Assembly (NCBI GenBank): GCA_948099385.1
Contig: CANUEZ040000107.1
Location: forward strand, 4,712,001-4,776,000
Length of the DNA: 64,000 nucleotides
DNA from: Fasciola hepatica
Taxonomy: Eukaryota > Platyhelminthes > Trematoda > Plagiorchiida > Fasciolidae
Direction: 5' to 3'
Shown: in pieces, positions 1-10,430 of the stretch
Position numbering within the stretch: the stretch's first letter is position 1
Layout of the letters: each line of letters opens with the position of its first letter
The notes under the pieces: model-generated
Told to the model about the DNA's origin: nothing
What the model saw: only the letters and a program-made list of their open reading frames with translations
Database searches by the model: none
Program-made: the position numbers and the translations under genes

Positions 1-1276
1 TTCCCTTGCTTCCAAAGTTGTTTTGTTCCAGCTTTCATTTTCTTCATTTTCTTATCATGTTCCAACTGTTAAAAGAGTTGCAATTCACAGTTGCTGAAAG
101 CCTAAAATGCTAGGGCTACATCGTTTGCGTGTGAGGCAACGTTTACCTGAAGGGTTGTTGGGTGGCTGTTTATATGGATAGTGATTAGAAGGGAACCTAA
201 GGCCAACCATTGCTGGGCACAATCTGTTACTGGAAAGGCTGAGGGGACAAGATCCCCATCTCAACCACGGAGGTGCCGTTAATGAGGAAGCTGTGCAAAG
301 GTCAAACGCAGGACCTGCCATCCTGTATGTTTGCAGCTTAGGGGACAGAGACGCTTATGGGACCCTGTTCAACGCCCTAGCAAAGTCGATGAATACATTG
401 TGCGAAACTTGACCATGATCACAGGCCTTTATAAGGCTGCCTATGTCAGTAATTATATTGGTGATGCAAAACCTTGCAAAAAACCATGTTGGGAAGGAAG
501 GTACTCTCACCTGCAAGTAGATGAAAAATAAAGGCATCCTAAGGAACGTATTCCAACATCTTGTGGATCATGCCAGTCAGAATTGTGGGCCTGTAACCAG
601 TTGGCTAGACATCAGCTACTCTTGTTTAAACAGGGCGCTGCTGAGGAAAAGCAACTGGTAAAAACAACCTCAAAAAGTGAAGCATGAGGAACCGATAATG
701 TATCCGCCGTCTCTCTGAAAAAATAGGATTTGCTTGGATCCAGTTTCGCTGTTTTCCTGCCCTAATGAAAATTCCCCACTCCGTTATTTTCTGAACTGCT
801 GTTTTGATCACTAAACCAGCGTCACTCTTAACGACGCCGTTTTTGCACAAAGGCGGCTCCTTCCTTAGACACTTTCTAAACACTTTCTAAAGTTTCTATC
901 CCTGAGAGGCTGTTCTATACCGAGGTTTTGTCACATTGAGTGATAGCAAAATAGGCTGCTTCGCTTCAGTTTCTTTTGATACAGCTCTATTTTGGTTGAT
1001 CGCCCACAGAGTGTCTGTCAGTGTTTTCGCCTGCTCTGAAGTCGTCTTCAGCTCCTGCGCTCAGGAATTGCACGTTTAACCTGATAGGGCATACAAAACT
1101 TTTCCTACGGAGAAATAAAACGGACGGGTTTCTTGCGATCATTTTTAGCTACATCGATTATTATTTCCGGTACTGACAAATTCTCCGCCAGGCTTATTTT
1201 TGGGACCCCGGCTGGATGATGACTGAGGCTCACTGTTAGAGCTATGAATACCACTTAAAAAATTGTGCCCGTGGGA
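1..1276. other. unassigned flank, no gene seen
   Basis: About 1.3 kb with no coding stretch that I can relate to a protein family on either strand. The few short open frames are under 90 codons, overlap one another and have no recognisable motif. It may be the downstream part of the decayed BEL element whose traces lie just to the right, but I could not align integrase motifs to it. Confidence 0.5.
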
Positions 1277-1708
1277 TTAAAACAGTAGGATTCTGTGGAT
1301 CCGTGTTTTTGCTATTTGGGGCTCAACGGGGCCACCAGTTTTGACACCGCCGTTGCCAGTCAGAAATAAATTAGGACCTTTGCAGTGAAGTCCGGAGGCC
1401 ACACTCATGGAGGAGTATTGGTTTATTCTATGGAATCCTTGGGTAACGTCAAAAACGGGAATAGTTTTTAGACTACCATTAAAGGCTTGAAGTGGAGTCT
1501 GCATGGTGCAGCCGCTTGGTACTGCTAGTATGAGCAGCCAAGATCTGTTCTCCGTCAGGGTAAACTCTGAGCGTCTGAGGAAGCGTCTGCAGGTGCCAAG
1601 ACGCGTGCCGCAATATTGTACCACTCAATCCTGTGGTAGTAGTGGCTAATAAGCCCGGTCACTAAGTTTCTTCCTGGCCGTATTTTGCGGAACTCGAGGA
1701 AGAAGGGA

Positions 1709-1709
<1 letters not shown>
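1277..1709 (-). pseudogene. possible BEL/Pao pol remnant (linker between RNase H and integrase)
   Basis: Two overlapping minus-strand frames contain short stretches resembling the segment that follows RNase H in BEL/Pao polyproteins. One reads EWYNIAARVLAPADASSDA, compared with the QW-x-Y...NPAD-x-SRG block seen in the intact copies at 44 and 63 kb. The next reads FLRRSEFTLTENRSW, compared with the following FL...W stretch. The frames are shifted and the match is weak. Its position supports the call: the RNase H end of a BEL element lies at 4.45-4.72 kb on the same strand, and the intervening 2.7 kb is an inserted LINE-A 3' end. Without that context I would not call it. Confidence 0.25.
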
Positions 1710-1766
<57 letters not shown>

Positions 1767-1790
1767 GTAATGATAATAATAGTTTATTTC
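1710..1790. repeat. (AAT)n microsatellite, LINE-A tail
   Basis: An almost perfect AAT array on the plus strand, degenerating at its right end into AAC/AGT/GAT triplets before the element body starts at TTTATTTCGGAG. Read on the minus strand it is the (ATT)n tail of the element to its right. It creates spurious poly-Asn and poly-Leu reading frames. Confidence 0.9.
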
Positions 1791-4450
1791 GGAGACGCTC
1801 GAAGCATGCCTTACGTATGATCAAAATTTTACAAGCAAAACCTCATGAAAAATTTGAAAATACGTAACACAAAAGGGGGGCAGGAAGAAATAGGGGAGAT
1901 ATGAGAGGGAGATAGGGGTATGCACACTAAGGAGTAATGTAGGGAGTTTAAGTAAACCCGGAGATGGATTCAAATGTGGGCCCGGTGAATTCGAAGGTCA
2001 AGGTTAGATGGAGCAGCTGGCTGAGCCAAGTAGGGGAGAGCGGGACCTGGGAATTTTACATGAGGAGGACTGAAAATCGACATGAGGAACTATCGTTACG
2101 AGAAACGATGAAGAAAAAAGGAAAAAAGAAGAAAAGAAAAGAAGAACAAAAAACTGAGTTGTATAGCTGAGGACCAGGTAGCCATGAACTATGCTTTATT
2201 GCAATAAACGGACGATGTCAATTTGAAAATAGGGAGCTGGAATGCAAGACATAAAGAGTGAGTCAGGTGGCATCAGTGCCGCGGAAGGATCGAGACACGG
2301 TAGATGTGAGGGACAGTAATGGACAAAATGGACGCATTTTATGAGGGGTGGTGGCATGGTGGCAAAAAACTGAAGGAGGCAGAGAAAATATGTGGATACA
2401 AAAATATATATGTATGTAGACATACCAGACAGTAGCAAATAGCAGTAAAGAGATGGAACACGGAAGTAGCAGTGGTTGGACGAGACGGGTAGGGTTGGGT
2501 CAGTGGTGCAGGATTAACTTGGATAAACCCTGATGAATTTTTTTTATGACAGGTGAACATAAGGGATCAAAAGCAAAACAGAACCAACTTCAGAAGCACA
2601 GAAGTGAGGGCTGTTAGCAGAGGTTGATAAGCGAGGGAATATGAAGGAAGGGATCGACGAAGACAGGTAACAGTGGATCTAACAGTTTGATCATTGCAGG
2701 AGTGACATGTGGTGAGGGTCAAACACGGGTAAAGCTTTAATAAATGAACGTACATTATGTAAGAATATGGCCGTGAAAATGGCTGTAAAACGCAGAGCGA
2801 CTATAAGTGCGGGGTTGTTGGGGAGGTTTGAAAGATCACTGGGGAAGAGTAACTTGTAGGTCAGAAGAACTGCGGTGAGAAGATGCATCAGTTGTAACAG
2901 CGAATAACATGGAAGAGAGATAAGAAAGTGGAGGATCAGAAAAATCAGGTAATGGCAAATCACATGGTTTGAAACTGTAAATGGGAGTGATGACGTTACG
3001 GTGACATTACACTGAGAGGAACGCGAAAAAGCAGCGCAGCCTGAACGGCACAATGAAGATGCCCGTGGCGAACAAGGTACGAAGCAGACGAGAGTGTTGA
3101 CCAGAAAAAACCAGGTAAGAGATGATAAATCAGATTGTTTCACCGCAGATGACACCGGATGAAGACCGAGAAGAAGAAAAGAATCCGGATGGGGAAGCGT
3201 GTGATAGAACAAAAATGCACGAAATATAGTTGTGCTTCGGAGTTGGGAAAATGGAAGTGTAGAGTTGCGTGCTTACAGGCCGTTGCACCAAAGAACTGAG
3301 CCAGAAGTTGCTAATCGGTTCAGAGCTTAAGAGGACGATCCAAAGAATAAGTACGAATTCAGAAGTAAAAAATATGGAGGTGGTATAAAGATAATAAATT
3401 TGGTCGTAAAAATGCAGTTTGGAAGGGCGAGTTCTTTTATAGGAATCGGTCGTGGTTACGGATTTGTCTGGGGAGTGATGGTGGGGGTTATAAGAAGGAC
3501 AAAAGGGGATATCGCAAAATGGGAGTACGTGAGGTATGCTATCAGTCAGCCTTATAGTCATATGGAAGTATAAGTGAATACTGATTAGGAGCCGACAGGG
3601 GAGAAATGGGTGGAAAAGAACATACTTCGGGCTTGAGCAGAGTAAAATGGATAGGGCGAGAGTGACTTTATGCTCTGAGGGTTGTCACTGTGAAACACGA
3701 TAGAAACAAATACAGAAAGGATTGGTGTGCATACAGAGGTAGAAGGACACGGAAAGGAGGTGATAAGAATGCTGACAAGAACGTTAGATGAGCAAAATGT
3801 GGCGGAAGAATGGTAGGAGCATGCGGTCTCTAACGGACAGCGACAAATGCGGTAGGGCGAGAAGAGTTGGGGCGTGCAATCCACAACCGGTGCTAGCGGG
3901 TGGGGCTGACCGTGCGCTGGACACCCAACCTGAAAGACACTTCGTGAAGTGAACACAGAAGGTGTGATCCACCGGCCTAATTGCGCTCGCACATCGTTGC
4001 AGACAGCCTGCACGCCCGATGTTCGCCGGCCAGAGCGGCGGATCTGACCGCCTTCGGCACCGTTGGGATTGGCGTGAGTGTTCACTGACGGTTGTACAGA
4101 AGGCTGAGCACCTACGATAAGGGTATATATGGTCCAGGACCAACTGGACAGGTTGTGAGAACTAGGACAGCAAAGCCAACGGGAACAGCGATCGACAGAG
4201 AATGGCGGAGTATAAAGGCTTCAATATTTGTCCATTAGTAGGTGGGCTAAGGCGAAGCTCGGTCTACGACATGTGAGACTAAAAAAGGAAACGGTGAAAA
4301 TGGATAACTGAGAGCCGTAAGATTCAGTAAAGAGATTGGGATTTTGTCCAGAGTAGTTATTCAGTAGGAGGGAACAAGTAAATCCTGCTTGAAATAAGGG
4401 AAGAAACTTAGCTGGGGATAGGGTGGGGGCAGAATGGCGAATATGTCAGC
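1710..4450 (-). mobile_element. LINE-A 3'-end copy (5'-truncated, long pyrimidine-rich 3' UTR)
   Basis: In the minus sense this is a T/C-rich, apparently non-coding stretch ending in a (ATT)n tail at 1710-1790. Its last 170 bases (1790-1960) match repeats at 7150-7339, 16268-16450 and 49060-49230; all share a GATCAT...ATGCTTCG segment just before the tail. A block at 3878-4085 also matches 18986-19195, roughly 70% by eye, which lies in the 3' UTR of LINE-A copy 2. I therefore read it as a 5'-truncated LINE-A insertion containing little beyond 3' UTR. Minus-strand open frames of 119-173 codons occur inside (for example 2691-3212 and 3585-4085). They are low-complexity, match no family I know and are probably a by-product of pyrimidine-rich composition. 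The upstream limit is uncertain by about 100 bases. Confidence 0.5.
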
Positions 4451-4725
4451 CTTCCACACAAGTGTGTGGAACATCGAACTGGTATGAGTCTCACCGGCAG
4501 CAGTGCACTTCTTGACAAGGTGAATTCTACTCCAAAAACAGCAGCGAACAGCTCCAGTCGAGGGATGGCCCCCGGTTCAACTGAGACTGCCCCGGACTTA
4601 GTGAACAACCGAGCAGTGTACGCCAACCCTGTCTAGGTAGCCCCTTGTGCAGGCAGCTGTACCGCAACTGGCCTCGGAGGCTTCTCAGAAAGAACGAAGT
4701 CCACTTTAACCAAAGTTCATCTCAT
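4451..4725 (-). pseudogene. BEL/Pao RNase H fragment (decayed, 'BEL-5')
   Basis: Minus-strand peptides in two frames line up with the BEL/Pao RNase H region. First comes EASEASCGTAACTRGYLD, preceded by a stop, matching the FSDASEIGYG block of the copy at 44.6 kb. Then, after a frame change, ARLFTKSGAVSVEPGAIPRL followed by ELFAAVFGVE, matching the LFAK...SIPGLELTAAVLAV block. The Asp of the SDAS motif is not preserved and there is at least one stop and one frameshift, so it is dead. It stops where the LINE-A 3' end to the left begins, suggesting that the insertion split this element. Confidence 0.55.
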
Positions 4726-6841
4726 TCACCTCCCGCGCGCCCACCGAAACCCTCACACTGTTCAAACGACTAATAGTTTCCATGAGCTTTTCCAGCCGAT
4801 CCACATTATTTTGTACCAGAGGCTGGTCCGGCTGTACCTCAGATGTGAAAAGCTTTTGCAGCAACTAATCGGCTGGAGGACCAGAGGAGACATGAGGCCT
4901 AGCAGACTGAACACGGATTAGACATTGTATTAGATGCCTTTCACTGACGTTAGCCTGCTTTAGAGCCCAAAAAGAAGAGTAAAAACATCTTTGCCCTTGT
5001 TCCGCTGAGGCCCTAGCACTCTCCGTTCATCTCCGTATCCAGTTTGTAGCTGAGTGATATTGGTTCCTGAAGCTTGCTCCTAAAAAGAATGTTGTAATCC
5101 ATTTGGAAATGGAAGTTCAGGTCTCATGCTTGAATGCTCCAAGCCACAGAAATTCCAACGTTTCGTTTTCGGGGGCCCATACCCAATTTCTTGAAAAAAC
5201 AGGGCCAGATGGTTATCGGAGTTGAAGTTGTCTTTCTAAGCCTCTACTACTTTTCCTTCAAGGTTACCGCTATAGTCTCTTGCTGCCTCACGCAGTGCGT
5301 GATTGGCCTGGAAAGGTGAATATCTCGCCCCAAAAGGGGGCTACGTCATTTGACACCCCTCCTGCTTTCTGGGCAGATCATCGTTGGCTACCACAAACCG
5401 CAAATACACTAGATCGTCTTACGGCACCTTTATTTGTCCAGACATTTCCTCGATGTCCAAGAACATTGCGGTACCATCTTTGCAAAAATAGGAAGCCAGG
5501 ATTACTGCGCCGTATCCTAAACTTTCAAGTAATTGACATATAAGTGGTTGAAAGCCCGTTGCTCTGCTTAACTTTACCTTCTCAAAAGCTTGTCTGTTCT
5601 CGTTTTTCTCCACAAAACTGATGTTTTCCCACGGCCACATAGGTCCTGTATGCTTCTGCTCAGCTTATTCAGCCAGTCTTACTTCACGAAAGATTCGGGA
5701 AAGTTGCTGTCTTTTTATCTACATAGTATTGGATCAGCAATATGAAACCGTTTTTCCTGTAGCCCAAGGTGTTTACCATTCAGCTTCCCTTCCAGTACCT
5801 ATGGAGACACCGTCAATCACCAAGATAGTTTCGTGCTGGACCAGAACTCATCGATAAAACACGTGCATTCGCACAGCCGAAACTTACTATGTTCTGCCGC
5901 CTCCGGACCTGTGCCTTTAGGCCTTCAGACTCAACTTATATCTCATCTCCTGATTTTCCTATCCAGTGAGTCGGAACTCTGAAATGTTTTGTAAATAAAG
6001 GGAGCTGGACTCTGGGATAGTGAGCTCCATCTTCTGCTACTTGTCTTGATTCTTTGAACCCTTCCTCATTCTTTATGGCTTCTACCTCCATGGGCCTCCC
6101 CACCTTGCATCAAACTGCTCTCCTAATTTCTCCAGCGCCAAAATATTTTATCATAAAAGCCCCGGTTTTTTCTTCCATCTTTTTATCGCACGACCCCCAG
6201 TTTTAATCCCCCTGATTTCTGAACTTACTATCCACTTACAACTATCATCCTTATCTCCGTCAGCTACTCACCAAGTCTGGTTACAGCAGACAACCTCACT
6301 CACGTCGGTTGACAATAAATAGCCCGCTACTGTCTTGAAAGCAATGTGGCGTTCTTCGAGGCTGATGCATGCATAGATGTAAAAGCGTGTACCTTGCATA
6401 ATTCATTGTCGTACTCAGTATTTTTGCCTAGCAGCAATTTGCGATGCTCCAGAGGGTGCTGGCAAAGTCTCTAAAGTGAGCGGCATCTAGACCATACCTC
6501 CGGCCGGAAGTGACGAAAATGGACTGTCCCTGGTGGTTATGAAACAATCAAATGCGTAAAAACCTGTGGTTTGACAGGCTGGATTTTTAAGCTGCCATAC
6601 GGGCTCAACAGCCTTTTTGATGAAAAGCATAAACTGAAAACAAAAGGCCGACGGGGTCGGTTTGATCTCTCAATGCCACTGATATCGGGCTGCAAATGAA
6701 ATGGTCGACCTTAAGTTATGGATGTCTCCCATCAGCTCAGACTTGGTAGTGCGAAAGAGATAACCCTTTACTGTGAGTCCCAAGGATTGCAACTTGAGCT
6801 ACTCGTAGCCAATTAAAACGAACCCAAAAATCAGAACAAGT
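4726..6841. other. unassigned, probably decayed BEL sequence
   Basis: No gene is recognisable. By position it should hold the RT and upstream parts of the BEL relic at 4.45 kb. Minus-strand frames such as 5419-5640 contain a GYGAV stretch, but I could not align RT motifs. Treat it as old repeat sequence of unknown detail. Confidence 0.35.
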
Positions 6842-7110
6842 TTGATTCGCAGTTTCTACAGTAATAAACTGAAAGCTACAAAATGCGCAAATATATACGA
6901 AACTCAGGTGTGCAGTCAAATAGACCCAACCGCAAAGCCCCGAAGTTCAACGTCCGGTAGTCCAAGCACGATCGCCGGAAACAGTTTGAGGCCAAATCGA
7001 GACGTCTCACACAAAAAAGAACGAGCAGAACTCATGCGCATGGAAAAGCTTAGCAAAGGCACGTCGAAGGTATTTACATTCACAAAGCATTCAGAACATG
7101 TGAGGTGTTT
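6842..7110 (-). repeat. dispersed LTR-like repeat, copy 1
   Basis: About 270 bases match 35660-35925. Shared landmarks in the same order are a TAATAAA(C/T)T...AAA stretch, an ACAAATATATA-like stretch, AATAG-CCCAAC, GGCCAAAT and TTTAC(A/G)(A/T)T(C/T)ACAAAGCA. The arrangement resembles the U3/R part of the BEL LTRs at 41.4 and 60.1 kb, with an AATAAA-like signal near an A-rich block, but the sequence is not obviously homologous to them. It may be an LTR of another element. The right end is interrupted by a LINE-A tail fragment. Strand is assigned by analogy only. Confidence 0.4.
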
Positions 7111-7116
7111 TTATTA

Positions 7117-7339
7117 TATCTTTAATAAAAATAACGATGATGATGATAGTTTATTTCAGAGACGCCCGAAGCATGCCTTACGTATGATCAAAATTTTACA
7201 AGCGACAAAACTGACAAACAAAATTCATGAAAAATTTGGAAACACGTAACAAAAAAGGGGTAGGAAGAAATAGAAGGGAGATGAGAGGGAGATAAAAGTA
7301 TGCACACTAGGGAGTAACGTAGGGAGTTTGAGTGAACCC
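7117..7339 (-). mobile_element. LINE-A 3'-end fragment (223 bp)
   Basis: An imperfect AAT/GAT tail at 7121-7150 is followed by sequence closely matching 1780-1955, including the stretches GCATGCCTTACGTATGATCA and TGCACACTAGGGAGTAACGT. The match stops abruptly after AGTGAACCC at 7339. The shape is that of a severely 5'-truncated LINE insertion (minus sense). It lies against the dispersed LTR-like repeat, which it probably interrupts. Confidence 0.7.
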
Positions 7340-8585
7340 TATTTGCTCGACACGGTCCGGGCCCTTATGCTCGAGGCTGACCGGGGATGTAGTGCATTAA
7401 ACTCTCCACACGTGCATGATCATCCCCGGCCCTATAATTCAACTTCTCTATGTACTCCACATATATCTGCCTGACCTGTATGGTGACTTCAGAACTATTT
7501 GCTGTCGTAGTCCCGGCCTTTATCCTTCAGCTCCGGACAACAAGTTGAAGCTCCAGACGGCAAAAGGCGATCCAGTTATCACCCAAAATCATGCGAACAA
7601 TAGGAAAAGCAGTTGTTTCCTGTCTATACTTATCCGTTTTAGATCTATTTTTTGCTTCGCTTCCTCCCTCTTGGCATTCTAACAGTCGTTTGCTTTGAGG
7701 CTAAAATTAACAAGACTATTCAGTGAACTTAGACTCGATACTGACCTGCAGTATTAGACCTATAAATGTCCCACGGCCGCAAGAGTCATTTATCCGTCCG
7801 TCCAATCAAACAAACTTGCCACTTTTGCGCCTGTTACTTACTTGTTGCTCCTTCGTTTAGCCCCTGGCCCCTACTATCCCCAGTGTACCACCACGCCCTC
7901 TTTACCCCCAGCTGTGGGATCCTCTGAAACTCCACCTGACCAGCATTTCCTAACTGGGTTCAGTAATGCAGAAGTGGTTGGTCAGTGCGAACACCGATTT
8001 ACAATATCCGGGACTCAACACGCAGTAACCTCTAACAAACTGCCTCATAGCTTGCCGTCAACCCCTGATTCCGCAGGACTCCTGTAACATCTCACCCCTC
8101 ACTTCCACTGTGGTTGTTGTCAATACTCCCCTTAATGTCACCGTGCCGGAGGCGCCGACTGTCAGCTTCCGTACTTCTATCTGTTATTTTTCTCACTACA
8201 AGCCCCGGCTGGAACTCTATCCAAGGCGCCATCCCTTTCTTTCAATCTCAGAACCTCTTGATTATCGTATTGGTTGAACCCGATATCATGCCGAAGGCTT
8301 TTTTGTTGATTTCATTGCTCTATCGTTCTCTTCCGTGCGCACTGCTGGCCACCGCGAATACAATTTGGTCACCCGTTTTCGCTTATAAGTAGCGCTGCCG
8401 TTGACCCATATGCTTTGCTGAGGACCGTTAGAACTTGTTACAGCATGAACCTCCCGATACCAAGGCTGTGCTAAACGATGCCGGACACCACTTCTATCCA
8501 TCGGTATTCAGTTTCTTCTGCCAACGTAACCTGACTGTTTCACCTGCTCCTATTGATCCCGTGTTCCCAAAGTCCTTAAACGGAA
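7340..8585. other. unassigned, no gene seen
   Basis: No recognisable protein family on either strand. If the BEL relic to the right continues, its integrase should lie here on the minus strand, but I could not find the zinc-binding or DDE motifs. Confidence 0.4.
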
Positions 8586-8908
8586 GTCGGCAGGACTATT
8601 GGAGTATTGTAAGCAAAGCCACTGATCGGCTTTAGTCGCTCCATGAAGCACTGGGTCGTTCCGCTAAAAAATGCTGAAGTTAAAGTCAGTGTTATCCGCG
8701 TGGGGTAACACGATGACAAATCCACCGCCCATCCGAAATTCCCATCCTGGTCTACTTGCCCGAAGCGATTCATGACCAACGTTGTGGCTCTTGTGGTCAA
8801 AACTGCAGTGGTCATTTCTTGTCTCGGGATTGGGGCCGAGTTTATTGGGCTTTCTATCTTCTTCGCGAGCACTACCTCACTGCCTCTTACAGTATTCTCA
8901 TCCACCAA
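8586..8908 (-). pseudogene. BEL/Pao RNase H and following linker (decayed, 'BEL-4')
   Basis: Minus-strand peptides match the BEL copies elsewhere in the window. PIPRQEMTTAVLTTRATTLV corresponds to the SIPGLELTAAVLAVKAATLI block of BEL-1. After a frame change, NNTDFNFSIF and then VLHGATKADQWLCLQYSNSP followed by ADF correspond to the NNITTRFNTSV and MHESTKTDQWHYVQSASNPA blocks. The block order is correct for RNase H and the linker to integrase. Frame changes and an in-frame stop show it is non-functional. It belongs with the RT relic at 9.89-10.43 kb. Confidence 0.6.
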
Positions 8909-9889
8909 CAGCTATGATTCAGCACCCCATACCATTACTCTGATGTGTTAGAAACGATTGGAGCTGAACATAGAATGTCAGGTCCTTGATATCTCCATCC
9001 ACTAAACACTCCACGGCTTTTGAACGTTATCCTGGGAAGAATCCAGTCAATTCCCCCCCCCCTTCGCTTCCGTGCTAGAATTCCCCTCCTGTTAGAGGGC
9101 TGTTTGTGAGCTTCGTAAACTCTTAAGGTAATTCACCGGTTTCAAACTGAAGCCAAACGGTTCCCAAAATCACAAATGCATTTTTATAGAAATATCCTTT
9201 AAGCTGAAAGGCAAAACGCAGAAAGATGGAAGTAGGTTTAAGATAACAACTTGACACTATATAGCTTCTGCTGCTGCCCCGAGATAGAACATAGGTCACT
9301 TAACAACAAGGGAGAGGTTTTGGTCCGGCGGCATTCCATTCAGTGCTAGTGGTTAATTTTCCTCCAGGGCCTACCAGGCGAAGGATATAAAGACACGGTG
9401 GATAACTACGGTCAGGAGTTGTGCGATGTTCAGAAAACCAAAGTTATAAACCACGGAGAATTTATCAGTACCTGCAAGGCAAAACATTTGAGGTAAGAGA
9501 CGATCAGAGCTGGCCCACTGTCACATGTATCATATTAGCCGTCAAGCCAGGAACCGCGGGGGTGGGAGAGATAAACCAAAGTTTGCACATGAGTTGGCAT
9601 CTGAAATAATGAGTGTACAGAACGAGTGTGGAATCCACAAACTGCAGGGGTTCCCTATTTGGGAACCCGCCGGAAACTCCAAGGTGGTTTTTGAAGCCAT
9701 ACTCATGCCCTCGGCCCTTCCGGGCATTCGGACTTCTATTAAACTCCGCCTCTTCGCTGATCATGTACCGACGACCCAAAACGTTTGCCTGGAGAGTTTT
9801 TTCCTATTTGAGGGTTGCAGTCAACATTTCACGGCCATTGGGAGTCCATTTCGTGGGATCTTTACCCCCTGCCCCTAGAAAGACAGTCA

Positions 9890-10430
9890 GTTCACTCATG
9901 TCGAATGGTGGCTCCAGATTAGTCAAAAAAATTCTACGAACTCACCCACATAATAGGGGTTTACTGCTTCTTCCAACAGATTGCTGTGGTCACTAAATCG
10001 TTCCCAAGAATCTGCGTGGGTAAACTTTTTATAGAATGACTGCGTTACTTTTATGAACTAATGAACTATTAGTCGATATTCTGGGCTTCTAGTCTATCTC
10101 GTTTTTTCGTGCACTATAGAAAATCGGAGGCTTCACTGCGTTATCAACAGGCGTCTTGATTCACAGGGAAGTTTAATGTGTTTCTTCAGAAGTGGCTAGA
10201 TCCCCTATCCGAAAGTGTCATAGACTTTGACTAGTGGAGTCGTCCAGCCTGAGACCTGTAAAACAAGGTTATCCAGTGATGTTCCACCGCAGTTGGCAGC
10301 ACAATTATAGGTGGCCCTGACCTTCTTCGGCATCTTGAGGTTTACGACCGGATGATGGATGTTGCCTTCGGACAAACAATCAATATCCCTTACAAGCGTG
10401 GGCAAATGCTTGCCTGTTATGGACATTTTG
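9890..10430 (-). pseudogene. BEL/Pao reverse transcriptase fragment (decayed, 'BEL-4')
   Basis: From 10426 downward on the minus strand the peptide contains HHPVVNLKMPKKVRA, NCAANCGGTSLDNLVLQ and SGWTTPLVKVYDTF. These align block by block with HQPVVSPKKPRKVRV, DCAAKCEGVSLNDNILQ and PDWTAPLVEVLCRF of BEL-1. Further along, about 9900-10010, SDHSNLLEEAVNPYYVGEF aligns with GDNSNLLGRAMDHFYVDDF. The catalytic YVDD box has therefore become YVGE. Stops separate the pieces. It is an old, inactive copy, more diverged than BEL-X or BEL-3. Confidence 0.65.

Noticed and set aside
1555..1867. Poly-leucine and poly-asparagine reading frames
   Set aside because: They are translations of the AAT/ATT microsatellite that forms the tail of a LINE-A copy.
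2691..3212. 173-codon minus-strand frame with hydrophobic stretches, looking like a membrane protein
   Set aside because: The composition is simply T/C-rich DNA translated; the frame lies in a LINE-A 3' UTR and the matching region of copy 2 has no corresponding long frame.
5419..5640. 74-codon minus frame with a GYGAV stretch as a second RNase H
   Set aside because: Flanking residues do not fit the SDAS box and the real RNase H relic lies at 4.45-4.72 kb.
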